Shown: positions 46,924 to 59,719, counted from the stretch's first letter. The stretch: DNA of 64,000 nucleotides from Aphrophora alni (GCA_963513935.1 OY740768.1:75926877-75990876), one strand, 5' to 3'. Program-made: numbers and translations. The notes: generated by a model not told the origin, from the sequence alone.

Positions 46924-49640
46924 TGTGGTTTGTGATATTGTACCAATGTACTGTGCCCAAGATTCCTTCTTAATCTGCCTAAACACTCAGCATGCTTTGG
47001 CTTATAGAATTTTACACTTGTAAGATTTTCACTAGTACGTCTTCGGTTAAACTTCCTTAGTACTTTATGATGTAAACGGAGAGCATCACTATATTCATCA
47101 CCATGTAACTGGTGGATACTGGTCTCAACGACCAGAACATTCTTTTTATAACATTGTTGTCTGCTGCTGTAAGGATTACTGCTGTAAAAGAATGTACTTC
47201 TCCATTAAACGGATCATTAATATTAAGTAATATAAATTCCTCAGTGAAATTTTCCCATTTTTGATTTGCACAAAATCCATCTGGGAAGATGATTATTACA
47301 GGTGGAGAAGTCAGGAAATGTAAGCATCACAGGAGCGTGATCACTACTGTAAGTGTTAGATAGAACTGATCACTCAAATTTAATGGCACGGCACAGGCTA
47401 TAAAATAAGTGTCAATCGCCTGTAGAAGCTATTAAATGAGTTGGTGACCCATCATTGAGCAGAATTAGATTGAACCCTCTAAATACCCTCTAGGACTGCA
47501 AGTGTTTTATTACCATGTATAATGAAAGGGGGCAGGCAACTGTCTGATAAGGTCAATCAGTTTCACTTTGACAAAAATGTAAATAGGTGGCAAATAACTT
47601 GTCATTGTGTATGTTGTAGTAACTTTTATTGCTACTGCTTGCAATAGTGTTCTAAGGTTGACAATAGTACCAGAAATGGAATTGTGGGCAAGTATTGTCA
47701 CACGATACTTAGCTCTGTCTACAGTCACAATCAGTTTGAAAAACTGAAAAGTACAGCAAACTAAATGAGTGGGGTTGATGGAGGTGCAAATAAATAAAGG
47801 CGATGTAACATGTGCAAGAATATTTAGATCTTCAATGTGACTTAATAATGTTGTTAATATTTCATTGCATCACACTATTTAAATTTGAATTCTGGCCATA
47901 TTTTTTATCTATAAAAGTTTGAAAGGATAATAATAATAAATTAAAATGGATTTGGACCCGTATTATTATCAGTAGGTGATTTAATTTTATCATTCTCAGG
48001 AGGCTCTAACTCCATAACATCCTTAACGATAGAAACACCAGCTGTGGAGAATTGAGAAGATCCCCTGAAATAATTTTGTCAGACCCCGCCAGAAGGTACA
48101 TATTTAGAGGGAACCTCTACTTTTACATTTTTATTAACTTTAATGGACTTCTTTTTTTAAATAAGTTAATTGTCTGTGATCAAGTCCTTTTAATCAAAAC
48201 AGTTGAGTACATTTGCAATTTTTATCTCGAATCTGGGCCAGAAATGTTTGGACTTACCTTCTTCGGAGGAGTTAAGTTATTCTCGTAAGATTCCTTAATA
48301 CCAGGAATACTCTCTTTAAAAACTACCCATAATTTAGCCGTCATCAGCTCCATTAGAAATTTAACTGGTTTCAAATTTGTGTGTTCATCATAGTTTGTAA
48401 AAGACGGCACTTTGTTTGAAGCTGCAGCAACAAAAGATTTTCCTACAACTGCAGGTTTTGTACATAGTTAAAAAATATTTTGTTTTTTATCATGATAGAC
48501 AAAATGCCTTCTTTCCTGTTTATAACTAGTACAGTTGAAGGAACAAGTCGGATGGTCGCCGCCACAACTTGGGCATTTGGTGTCACACTCTTGCACCTGT
48601 CACTGTTGTGCTATTTCAAACCATATTGTCTGCATAACTCAGGTTTTGTAGCATTAAAAACATGTACAAAACCCTGAAATTTAAAACAATGTGATGGGTT
48701 AGGACCAATGACCTGGCATAAATATGATTTGGTACAATAGATGTGCCAAATCATCTACAGTTCTACACAAACAAAGATAAGTGGTTTATCACCAAAAAAA
48801 GCAGTTGGGATTTTCTTGCCATCCTCTGTTCACATTATGCAATCAATATGACCTCAATCACAGATTGTTCGCATAATTCAGATTTTATATTGTCCAGGGT
48901 AATGTGGAGCAGATCACTACAAGTCACTGTCCTTGTAAGTATTTCAAGGAACAGTGAGGTTCCTGATAAAAAAATGAAGTCATATTCAGTACAGACAAGC
49001 TTTGTTGAACATAATCAGTGTATCCCAGGCAACTCTAACTAAAGCAAGTTCCAAATTTAAGTGGGACCGAAATACATGCTTTCAGACGTTCTCCTTTAAT
49101 TTAGAAGTGAGTTCTAGTATAATGTTACAGTTCCTCATTACCAGATTACTACTAACTTAGTCACTCCATGTACTCATAGAAATTTATCAACTGGGTCCGA
49201 CTACATAAGTTATGGGTTCCAACCCCCATTAACCCAATGTCCAGTTGCTTACTAAACACAGCTAGTTGGCCGGTTTCTGAACTCAAACTGTTAGGTCCCT
49301 TAGTAGTATAAAGCCATATCAGGATCCAAACACTTGATTCTGACCAGGCAGTCAAAATACGCATCACCGCTCCCAGATGGTACCACAAAAACAAGCATGG
49401 TATGTTTTCTTTCTCATATCCATAAATGGTCCGGAAAGAAAGGTAGAGTTGTATCAATTAGTTATTAGGAGAGGAAAATCTGTCTATGTAAGAGATGTTC
49501 ACCTCAAAAAAGTATCCTAATTGTAGGTGAAAATGTAAGTAACTGCATATACATTATTATATGGATGATAGTTTATGTGTTGTGAGTGTTTGATTGGCAA
49601 CTGTGAGGGAGGGAATTGCTTTTGAACAGTTAATTTGCAC
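46924..49640 (-). mobile_element. I-clade LINE, proximal part: leader, ORF1 and endonuclease
   Basis: On the - strand: the 5' leader (49620-49540) matches 3456-3630 and 26462-26626 (ggatgatagtttatgtg in this strand's complement). ORF1 follows with a zinc-knuckle segment CPSCGGDHPTCSFN near 48550-48590, then a proline- and lysine-rich end (48410-48222). ORF2 has endonuclease motifs YRVTILAHNSISG, LLQAVAIKV and LPPIYIF to LIRQLPAPFH (47710-47530). Past the endonuclease lie NGEVHSFTAVI (near 47200) and KKESWAQYIGTISQTT, which ends at the LTR insertion. Frameshifts and stops throughout make it dead. Confidence 0.85.
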
Positions 49641-49679
49641 CTGTCTTCTTGTGGGGAAATGATTGCAATATCAATAGCT

Positions 49680-50630
49680 TATATTTATTCAGGACCCTTT
49701 CAAGGAAACAAGGAAATATTCACTGGTATTAATCAAGTTAGATTAATGCAAGAATTACAATAAAGAACATTAAAGATTTGGTTAAAAATAGTGTACTACA
49801 GAATCTATGAAAAATACAAAACCGAATAAACCACCTTCGGTTATAACTCTTTCTGTAACAGATATTCAACACAGAATTTCCGCAAATCCGAAACAATCTG
49901 TATGGAAATTATCACAAGAAAGTAATGTACAATATACACCATGCCACTAATTTGACATCAAATACATCTGTGCAACAACTAAAGAAAGCAGACAAGCTGA
50001 AACTTTTTAATTACTGTAACTGGCTTCTCAATAAAATTGCTGATGATTAATATATGAGTATTTTATGATTAACGAATTACGGGCATATTATTTCACATGT
50101 TAATTCGCAAAACACCAGGTATTGGTTCACATAAAAGTCTTACAATATATATGAGAAACTGCTTCATGATGAGAAAATTGGTATGTAGTATGCTGTTTTT
50201 AGTAATCATATCATCGGGGCCAATATTGTTGACACAATATAAACATTGAATTATAGGTCAGAATTTTCTAAGAAAACTACACTCAGTTGACTGATAGTGA
50301 GCATGAGACTGGCTTCTTTTAACAAGATGTAGCAACATGTCAGTTGTCTCACACTCAGTTGCTGTTTATGAGGATTTTACAGAACAATGAATTGTCAGTA
50401 TAGATTTGTAGCCAGCATGTTTCCTAAATTTGAAAATGTATAATTTTTATCTGTGAGCTTCTTGAAGGCAACACCCAAAATTTGGGATGAACTAAAGGTG
50501 AATATTAAGTGTTATTGAAACCACTTACCATACTGATTTGCATCGGATACATATAACACACACAGCACAAAAATTCATTGCTGCTCAAGGTATTCACTTT
50601 AAAGAATAAATGTAAGTATTAAAAACTTTT
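49680..50630 (+). pseudogene. DUF4817-DDE transposase relic (first copy)
   Basis: Pieces in order: LSVTDIQHRISANPKQSVRK-like (49845-49910), LSQESNV, KKADKLKLFNYCNWLLNKIADD-like (49985-50045), then RAYF and VNSQNTRYWFT (50085-50130). LLHDEKIGM and SNHIIGPI follow (50160-50225), and an end segment near 50590-50620. This is the order of the insect DDE family with an N-terminal helix-turn-helix (DUF4817). The first catalytic aspartate region is decayed and the last third is missing or scrambled. Confidence 0.65.
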
Positions 50631-50639
50631 ATTTGAATT

Positions 50640-51250
50640 TGTATATCTCGTTTATTCAAGCCGATAAATTGCTGCATGAATAAACTGAAGGTCAGTTATA
50701 AGTAGCTCATCCTTTACATTCTTTAAATTGATAACATATAATTATCAAATACTACTAAATGAATTACTAAATATAAATGTTACTCACTAGAGGATTTGAT
50801 GGTGTCAAATGTGGAGAGAAAGTCAAGATGTAGAAGAGAAGAGAGCCCAGCTGCCCCATCACCACCATCACCAAGCAACGGATAAAGCATAACACAGTAC
50901 ATAAACACATTGTGCTACTATCACCTAAAGCACCAACATTAAACAATTCTGACTTACATCCACCAACAGTTATACTAAATATAAGAGATATGCAGGAAGT
51001 AAGTTTCATTTCTAAATATTACCACTCATGCATGCTGAGTTAGTTGATTTGTTGGCAATGCACTGACACCATTTAGAATACGAAAGATAAATTGAGAAAT
51101 ATTTAAGTATCGTTGTGTGTTTGTGTTTAAGAAAATCGATATGCTCACTGCTTGCAAAATATGGGTCTGTGATCTGTTTCTTGAATGCAAGAAACATTAA
51201 ACCTGTTGAAATTCATTGTCAAATATGTGATGCTTATAGACAAAGTAAGG
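50640..51250. other. Unassigned stretch between two transposon relics
   Basis: An 80-codon - strand frame at 50767-51009 contains a segment bounded by an acceptor-like ctcttatatttag (near 50975) and a donor-like gtgagt (50787-50782). It could be an exon of 187 bp (50788-50974), but the product is not recognisable. Confidence 0.25.
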
Positions 51251-51259
51251 CGAATGACT

Positions 51260-52190
51260 CCATAGTATGAAAATGGGTGACATTGTAATGAAGAACTTGA
51301 AAATGTACATGATGATGAATGGATCAGGTACTGGGAATGAATAGACAGCCTTTGCTGAATGAAGATTTGGTATGTTTGGTTGAAGGGAAATTTTAAGAGA
51401 AAAAAAACATGCCACTTTTTCTGCATTTTCCTCAAATCATATGATCGGTTCTTCATGAAATGTGTCTTGAGATTGCAGTACCGAAAAAATTTGTGCAAAC
51501 TAAATACCAAAGATACTTACAGAACAATAAAAAATGAAATGATAGGATAGTGCATTGGCCTTTTTGACATAATACAGTTTCTTACATGACAACTTCTTGA
51601 TCCATACAGTCACTGGAGATGACTTGTGTGACCGATGAATCGAACTAACAGTCCATGTAGTGAGATACACTTCACCATTATCAATGATGAATAGAAGCTT
51701 TCCACTAGGTAAATATGGGCAAGGTTTTGGGACAAACTAGAAGTTTTGCTAATTGACTTTTTACCTCAAGGCTACACAATCAACAAAGCCTTTTATAAGT
51801 TGAAGAAATTGCACTAAGAAATTAAGAACACATGAGCATGCTTAAGGTTTTGTGCTAATTCATGACAATGCCACTGCAACTCAACATCTCATCATGATCT
51901 TCTGGCCCTTGGACCCTACAATTTTCATGTGTTACAACATCGAAATCCATCATTGCTGTTCCAAGAAAAAATGAGGTCAAATAAACTCTTAACATGTGGT
52001 TTGCATAGCAAGGCATCTTTCTGGTGCCCCAATAATCTATGACAATTACCTCAATAATAGTAGAAACTATGTTGAAAAATAGTGTAAAGTATATTATATA
52101 TCAAATAGCAACAAAATATTTTGGAAGTATTTTTAAAATTTTTATTTATAGTTCAATAGAACTTACTTTCTGGATATCCCTCATACATCC
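51260..52190 (+). pseudogene. mariner transposase relic (mid to C-terminal)
   Basis: In shifting frames: PLLNEDLVCLVEGKF (near 51345), FPQII and LHEMCLEIAVPKKFVQTKYQ (51420-51510), then TGDDLCD-like near 51615, LPQGYTINKAFYKLKKLH-like (51760-51815), LIHDNATATQHL (51855-51890) and NNSRNYVEK (near 52060). This is the order of mariner elements of the irritans/mauritiana type. The 3' end near 52150-52195 probably carries the terminal repeat. Confidence 0.75.
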
Positions 52191-52199
52191 ATCCAGAAC

Positions 52200-53550
52200 T
52201 CTGGCCAATAATTACTGAGGATTAGATTGATTTTAACTTCATAAAAAACTTATGACACTTTTTCATAAAACATTTGAATGGCTAAGTGTTTAAACAAATT
52301 AGATAATTCATAATACAGAAAATTTAGTATTTGAGATAAAAATTTTCTTTATGAAAACAACCAACAACCAATTATTGTACTCGTGTGAATAATTTTTGAC
52401 TCATTATATATAAATATTACTGTAAAAGTGATAAATTCAGTAATCATGCAGAGTAATTTAATCAATTAATTTGGATAAAGTAGGAATTTCTTCATTTTAT
52501 TACATTTATTGACGATTATAAATAACTTACGAACTCACATGGTAAATCTGATTAATTTTTAAAGTTATATTGCCTTGTGTCGCTCCATCTTCAAGTTTAG
52601 TTCCCTACCTATGTGTTGTGACTTATCGTGTAACAGTTTTATTCCAGATCGTAATGCCTTCAAAACGTATCGACTCCTATAAAGCTATATATTGTTTGTG
52701 AATTGAATTATTTTCTTCATAATCTTAAACCTAAGAAAATAAAAACTTTATAGGGAATAAAAGAATCAAAAAATGTATTACTTTTACCAAGGTTATAGTT
52801 ATTTATTAGTAAATTTGACAGTAATCAACTGATTTTGTAGAGGTCACTATTTTGACCAAATTTGGTATGTAGCCTCAAATTTATTTTCGTGCGACAACTA
52901 GAAAAATCAATCATAAATTTCAAAATAGCAGCTGGTTTTAAAATAACAAAAAATGTTTTTTTGAGAATAAATTTTCACCCTATATAATGTCATTTTATGC
53001 AACTTTTAAACCTATAGCCAATAATGCCTAATTGTGTTTTCTATGTTAAAAAATGAGTTATCACAATAAACAAACAAAAAACTGTCAATTAAATAACCTC
53101 AAAACAATAGCTCTAGTAACCAAAATTTTAGCAATATTTAGCATGGAGTTAAGTTTTAATATTCATTAACTCCAAGAAACTAATTTTACCAAGAAAATAA
53201 TGTTGGAAAATTTTAATAAAGCGCCCATTTGCAACAGTTTTGTAAGGCTTAACAATTTTATATATTAATACCAAGGTCAAAGTGGGACACGAACAGGAAA
53301 AAAACATCAAAAGAAATTCATGCCCTATCTTGTCAGCTTATATCAACTATGTGCCACATACTTGTAGAGTTAAAATCACCTACAGCTAAAAAAACAATGT
53401 AATTTTATTAAACAAACATTTATAAAAAAATATGGAGATTATTTTGTAGTATAATTATGTCCATTACAATATTTGTAGAACATTAATAATTAAAAATCTA
53501 TAAATATTTTAAATATATAATATAAGTAACTTATTATTATAAAAATTTTT
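52200..53550. other. AT-rich intergenic stretch
   Basis: A fragment near 52845-52880 (ccaaatttggtatgtagcc) resembles the inner part of the fold-back at 5104-5618. Nothing else is recognisable. Confidence 0.45.
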
Positions 53551-53559
53551 TATGAAGGG

Positions 53560-53878
53560 TCAAAATTAATGATACAAGATACACTTGATACAGGTGAATA
53601 ATACAGGTGTTCTATATTATTTGGATCCTTTAAAAAACAACTAGATGGCTTGAGGTTGTGAATTAGAATGGATTTTTTTTTAAACATTTCCATCAATGCC
53701 AACAACAGCAGTAGTTCTTCTTTTTTTTTTTCAATTGATTTCACTTCCACTCCTAGTATGATGATGTACAATTTTGATCTTTACTAAATTTATATTACTA
53801 ATGGCATGAAATATATGCTACATGAAATATGGTATTATTAATTTGGGTGAATTGGTTTCTAATTTATGGTTTTTACAA

Positions 53879-53925
<47 letters not shown>

Positions 53926-55780
53926 TGATTATTTAATCCAGGTTGAACTTCAAATATTGCCCTTTTTTTGTTTATATGAAATGTAAAATGTTTCAAAGAA
54001 TCAAAAACAATGGTAGAAAATGTATTGTTTAGTATGCTAATGGTTGGCACTTGTGTTTAACAGATAGTTTTTTTAAGGGGATTTAGAATTTTTAACTTTT
54101 GGTTTTATCTTTCTTTGTAGTTTTAGGTGGTTTTTAGCTCTGGCATGTTGTGTGGCTGGATAAAGTTGACCATTCAATTTTGAGATTTTAAGTCGTGTTT
54201 GTATGAGGTATAGACCTTCATAAATTTTGAAAAGTTTTACATTTATGTTTTCGAATTCCTTCGAATAATTCCATTACTTGATTAGGACTTTCTCCCACAT
54301 TGAATTCTGTGATTTTATGGCTATTGTTGAAGTTTGCAGCCCTTTTTTCACTCTTTGTCTGGTTTCTTTGCGGACAAGTTCAGTTTTAAGATCCAGTTCT
54401 ATGTCAGTGTTGGTGCTGTGCCGTAATATGTATTTGTTCCAAAAGTTTTTTGTTTTTGTGCCGAAGTGCAATTTGTTTGGTATGAAACCTGTTGTTTCAT
54501 TATATAATTTGTTGATGTGCATGACAGTAAATACCGTGCGATTTCTCTATTTGTACGTTCTACCATATGACTTTGTGGTCGTCTGATAAGTGATAAAATG
54601 TGTGTGATGTTGTGTTACTGTAATGTGTTTGTCCAAAGGATACTTGTGAACTGGGTTTGTATTTGTAACATTTTCCAACTGTGAGTATGTAATGTTGAAG
54701 AGTGCACAGAGTGTGGCTTTAGTGTTAGCTCGTTTAAGAGTGTATAACTGTATTTACTTACTGAATGTTGTGACTAGGAGATATTGGATTCTTCTTTTGC
54801 CACATGGCAGTTTCCCAAAATAGTCTATGGAGTCCCAAAATAGTCTATCTGTTCTCTGAGCTTGTTGACCATGATTGCATGCATGTGTCCATAACATGTT
54901 TGGTTGGTGGAATTGATTTTTGACAACTCACATGTGCTTAGGAGTTTCTTTATTTTTCGTGCCATATCTTTGAACATAAATGTCTTTTGCCGGTACTTTA
55001 AACATTTCTTGGCTCCAAAGTGTAAGTTATAATTATGGCATTTCCAGATGATTGGTTCGATTATGGAGTTTGGAAGTACTACTTTCCACTGACTTTTGAA
55101 TTTCTGTAATAACAATCCATCTTCAATTTGGTAGTTGGTGGTTTTAAGTCGGTCAGTCAATGAAATGTGTTTGTTAAATTCGTTGATGAATTGCTAAAGC
55201 TTAGGATCGTCCCTTTGTAGCTGTGGTGATTATTTGATATTATAGATGAATTCCAGTGATACTTTCATTGCAAATGGCGCTAATAGTCAAGTCGGTATTG
55301 TTGGTGTGATTTTGTTCCGGGTGATTAGAAGGTTTTCGGCTTAGAAGGTCTACCATAACATTGTCTTTCCCAGAGCAATGTTGGTTTTCAAAATAATATT
55401 CTTGAATTCCCACCAGCCAATGAGTGATCCTAGAATTCAATAATCAACTATTGTTTACGAATACAAGGGCTTGATGATCGCTGATTATAGTTAGATATAA
55501 GCCTAATAACATTTGTCAGGCCTTTTGGAGACAAAATACTATGGGTAATAACTTTTTTCCGTCGTGAAATATCTAAAATTCACAGCTAGAAAATGTGTCC
55601 TGCGACGGCATAGTGCAAGCTGTCAATCTGGAAGTAAATGTTCTATCATAGTCGGGATGTTCAAGTAATTAGGTTGGTGTCTGGAGAAAAGCGTCCTTCA
55701 ATCGTTGAAAGGTTTGTTCCTCTTTGTTGGTCCGATTAAGTTTGTAAATCCAGTGCACCAAAAGTGAAAATTTTCGGGAG
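53560..55780 (-). pseudogene. Gypsy-type pol relic: RNase H end and integrase
   Basis: On the - strand: FHDGKKLLPIVFCLQ (near 55545), then SDHQALVFVNNS, NSRITHWLVGIQEYYFENQH and CSGKDNVMVDLLSRKP (55440-55330), the RNase H end and the linker. WKVVLPNSIIEPIIWKCH with HFGAKKCLKYR (55090-54990) is the integrase zinc finger, and LREQIDYFGTP starts the catalytic core. After a loss, YNETTGFIPNKLHFGTK (near 54500) is the integrase end. Stops and deletions break it. It is not clear which LTR family it belongs to. Confidence 0.8.
53881..53922. repeat. A-run followed by (AT)n microsatellite
   Basis: Ten A residues followed by about 15 AT units. Confidence 0.9.
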
Positions 55781-56514
55781 TAGGTTTTTGAAGGAAACTT
55801 TTGAAAAAAAGACAAGTTTTGACTGACTGTCTTGTTTTAGAATTGTGGCCCTAAACATACAAAATTTTGATTTTTACAATTTTATTCTCAGAAACCAAAA
55901 TATGACCAAACATTGGTGATAGATACTCTTTAAAAAAAAAAAAAAAATTAGGGTATTTTTCCTCAAAGTTTTTCCAAAATTAAAAAAAAAATTTAATTTC
56001 AGGGAATTTCTTTACATTATCAAATAGAAAGGTAGGTTGTGTGGCATATTAAATTAAAGGTTTCTCAAAGCTGAACATTTTTTGTATTAAAAGTTTGGTT
56101 ATATCTCCAACTGTTATTTGCTTATATCGCCAAATAACAGAATTTTACATTTTGTATGCATTTTTTTATTAATGAATCCCATTATATTAATATGGGCATA
56201 TGGTAAAAATAAATAAATTGACACTAGTTATTTATTCATGAAAAAAAATAAATTATAATTAGTAAATAATCAACACTGTTGTATTCCCATGAAGTTTTAA
56301 AACAAATAACTCTCTAGATTTTGACTTCTTTTTTATTACAAATAAAAACCCTAAACAAGAATGAAAAGAAATGTGTAGTTTTATTAGTTTGGTTATTTTC
56401 TGCCTGATCAGATACAGACCCTTGTTGATTTGCCCAATATTCCAATTTCAACAACAGCCTATTATCATTCTGTGCTAGGTATCCAATGAATTAGTACCAC
56501 AAATCAATTTATCA
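55781..56514. other. AT-rich intergenic stretch
   Basis: Long A-runs at 55932-55946 and 55981-55989. No coding signal is seen. Confidence 0.5.
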
Positions 56515-57480
56515 ATGATTTAAAAATGCTGTATATCAATATTGAGGCTTTTAACATCCTTATGGTATTAGAAGAGTGCTTACAAAATTATACAGCTGCT
56601 GCAGCTTTGTATCCAGAATGAAATTCAGAGTGGGAACATAATTCTCTCATGGTATACCAGAGATTGGTTACTTGTGTGCATGAAACAGGTCAAGTTCAAC
56701 CTGATACAAATTAAGATAAGAAACTTGGATCACTGTTACGAATGATAAGGCCTCTTGAAGTTTTAACATCGTGAGGATGAATCATAATGATTCTACCAGA
56801 AGATTATCTATTGACTCTGGAATTAGCCAAATGATAATATGGAGGATACTAAAAGACTATTAAGTTGCACCCTTATTGTATGACTCTACATCAGGAACTG
56901 CAAGAGGATAACTTTTATTAATCATGTGAATATTAGTGTTTGGTTATGAGAACAACTGCAGTAAAATCAATATTTTCCATAACTTCTTTTGGTGTGACAA
57001 GGCTACATTTCCTAATAATGAGAAGTTAACTGTAACAACATGAAGTACTGGACCTTAGAAAATCTGCATTGGATGCAGGAAGTAGACAACCAAAGGTATC
57101 AGTCTTTAAATACTTGGTGCGGAATTATTAGTAGTCCTCACTATTTCTAAGGAAATTTAAATTTTATATCTAAGGATATTTAAATGTTATATCTCATTTA
57201 TAACAACTTTTGTTTAAAATCTTACCAAATTTGTTACTAGACCCAGTAGAAATCAGATGAGATATGTGAATCCTACAAGATGGGCCCTTCTCAATACGCT
57301 TTTATCAATCTCTTGACCAACAGTACCCTTGAAATTGGGCTGAAAGAGGTACCCTAGTGAATTTATCAGCAAGATCACCAGATTTTAAGTGTTTGGATTA
57401 TTATTTTTGTGGTAGTGTGGCCCAGTCAAGAAGCCCAGATTAATAAAATAATGCAAAAGGGATTATAAATTATTTCTCTG
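56515..57480 (+). pseudogene. DUF4817-DDE transposase relic (second, more complete copy)
   Basis: The whole family order can be followed: NYTAAAALYPE and HSLMVYQRLVTCVHETGQV (56580-56690) in the helix-turn-helix part, LGSLLRMIRPLEVLT (56725-56770), KLHPYCMTLHQELQED (56865-56910), and FDKATF-like near 56995. MQEVDNQR and WCGII follow (57065-57130), then LPNLLLDPVEIR (57225-57260) and LVNLSARSPDFKCLDYYF (57350-57410), the region of the last catalytic acid. It has several stops and is dead. The N-terminal relic at 18425-18665 belongs to the same superfamily. Confidence 0.75.
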
Positions 57481-58300
57481 TAATAAATAGTGCACAACAG
57501 TCAAGAGGGAGAGATTTTGTAGGCTCAGCGCGAAATCACAAAGTGTGAGATATATATTTTTAAAATAGCACCTGCATGTTTCACATGTCATTTGGGAAGA
57601 ATGTGTCTTGGGTAAATAATAAATTTTCACTGAGGTATTCACATAGCATTCCTTTATTGATGGAGAACCCATATTCCCAATCAGCATTACCGTGTAACAT
57701 TACTAGGATTTGCTGAATAAATTTCAGAAATGGACTATTATTTATGCCAGACTCAAGAAAGACATCAAGCCTCCCATTTCTCTAAATTGGGAGAGATTCC
57801 ATTTCAAATTCCCAAAGTTGCAGATAACTTCTCTTGATTTATGTTTCTTTTTTACAAATTCCTCAAGAGGAGTCTGTATTCTAAAGTTCAGTAATGACTG
57901 ACTCCTCAATACATATGGTGTTATCATGATGCTCCTTTGACTATTTAAAATTTTATTGAAGACTTTTTATAAATATCTTCTTGAATGCAGACCGCAGAAA
58001 CTTTTAGTACTATTTCTTAAATATAAGTTTTTGACGATCTTTCAAATCATTTAGTCATACAGTATTAGTTGCTCTCCAAATCCAATGTCCACAACTGCAG
58101 TAAACAACAATTTTTTACATCATCGACTTTGACTGCTGATTATTGTAATGCACTTTTGGTATCTTGCAAAATCTTCTTTTTAAAAAAAATACTTTTTACC
58201 AATACTGTACACAAGTGTATCGGGTATTGTAAGCATGGGACATTCTCCAACCAATAAAAAATAAATAAATAAAGTATTAAGGATTTGGTCATATAAGTAA
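57481..58300. other. Intergenic stretch
   Basis: No recognisable feature. The right end, near 58300, joins the leader of LTR copy D. Confidence 0.45.
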
Positions 58301-59719
58301 TTAATTAAGAAATTGTAATAAATATAAAATATGTAATCTTGTTTAACTTGTTGATACTTGAAGAGTACTTATTTTTATTAAAAAAAATATAAAAATGATT
58401 TTAATATTATTCTTATTTATAAAATTATGCCAAGCTTTTTTATGGGCGCCAGGTAGCGTTAGCTTACCAATTTTGAAAAAAGGAAGTTAATTGTTATTAT
58501 TAAAATCTCTCAGGGTCGCAAATCCTTTTAAAAGTGTACTTCAGTGGTTCTCGGTGAAATAAAAAAATCTTATTTTGTTGAGCTGAAATTGAACATAATT
58601 TATTGAATTAAGTATTAACATTTATACAAGGTTGTACATACATGTTCATAATATATATCTTACTGCTATTTGATATTTCCTTATCTTTTTAACTTTAAAA
58701 TTCTGCCTTGAAGAGACTTAAATCCTTGTTTGTGATTCTAAAATTTGTAGTTGCAACTTGAAATAAAATATTTTTATGGTGAGTTTTTTAAATTCTCACT
58801 TAATAAAGATTATTAGCATTTAAATTTAAGATTAAGTTCTCTAGTTATACTAATTATTGAACAAAGATTATTAATTTGAATAAATTTAGCAAGTTCATAC
58901 AAAAAGTTCCTTTTATACAAAAGTATTATATAATTGTCTATGATTCAGGATTACCGCATAACCGTTCCAGTCGATCTTAGGCTCCACATGTTGAGTTTCT
59001 TTCATGTTGCAATATTATCACCTTGTAGACTCTATTTATACAGCTGACAATCAATTGTCCTTTCAGATTCACAGCATATAATATTTATATCACTTTACTA
59101 AGATAATTGTCCGATTTATACTTTAAACGCATTGTACGTCTTACCGTGATATAACTGTCTCTGCACTTGCTAAATCGTCACCGTTAAAGTTCTACAATTT
59201 CTTTTAGATCATACCATCTCTCACTATATCAAATGTCACATAAAGGACTCTACTTTAACCACACTTGCTACATTTTAATAACGTTTCTCTACTCTGAAAA
59301 CACGTCCTACCACCTCAGACCCCTCTCTAAGACTCTCTCCCCAAGACTGACAAAACCACATGTGTCTTTGTCCAGCTTCCAAACCAAGCGTCCTATTTAA
59401 TATGCAACGTATGCGAGAATTATTCTCACACCTAGCAACACTGACTCTGTTCAAATTACTTTGCCTAACACAATACAAATACTACCTAAATATCTATTAC
59501 AACTTAAGATTAATATTTTATACATAACATCAATATTTTGGAAACCTATATTTAAATTTAATTACCCTAGTTTTAACATTTACATTGAGTCATTCTTTTG
59601 ACTTCTGAAATCTCCTCCCTTATTCAACTTTACGGTTTCCCGGGTTACTTTAATTATTCAATTCTCAATATAACCATTTTTTGGTTATTTAGGTTAAAAT
59701 TACCATTTTTGGTATTACA
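58300..59719 (-). mobile_element. LTR copy D with leader, - strand
   Basis: The LTR runs from TGTAATACCAAAAATGG at 59719 to 58452 (1268 bp, the same length as copy B). It is followed by TGGCGCCCATA at 58451-58441 and a leader that carries aataagtactcttcaag, related to the palindrome's inner arms. The segments agggtcgcaaatcc and aagtgtact near its 3' end match the other copies. Confidence 0.7.

Larger units (their letters stand above)
43789..46927. mobile_element. 3.13-kb palindrome of two inverted LTRs, with 4-bp target duplication
   Basis: The element is 43793-46923. It is flanked by tgtg at 43789-43792 and again at 46924-46927. The left half is LTR (+) plus leader, 43793-45325. The right half is leader plus LTR (-), 45368-46923. 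The arms are nearly identical over about 1.5 kb: two 70-codon frames at 44016-44228 and 46489-46701 differ by a single residue. Between the arms is a spacer of about 42 bp. Both outer ends are the same TGTAATAATG start. Outside, the LINE reading frame is restored exactly when the element and one tgtg are removed. Confidence 0.92.

Noticed and set aside
50788..50974. Possible internal exon on the - strand with acceptor and donor-like ends
   Set aside because: The encoded piece is mostly hydrophobic and unrecognisable. Splice-like words of this quality are frequent in AT-rich DNA, and no partner exon is seen.
59275..59478. 67-codon - strand frame inside LTR copy D
   Set aside because: It lies in the U3-like part of the LTR, has no counterpart in copy B or C and no protein-like motif.
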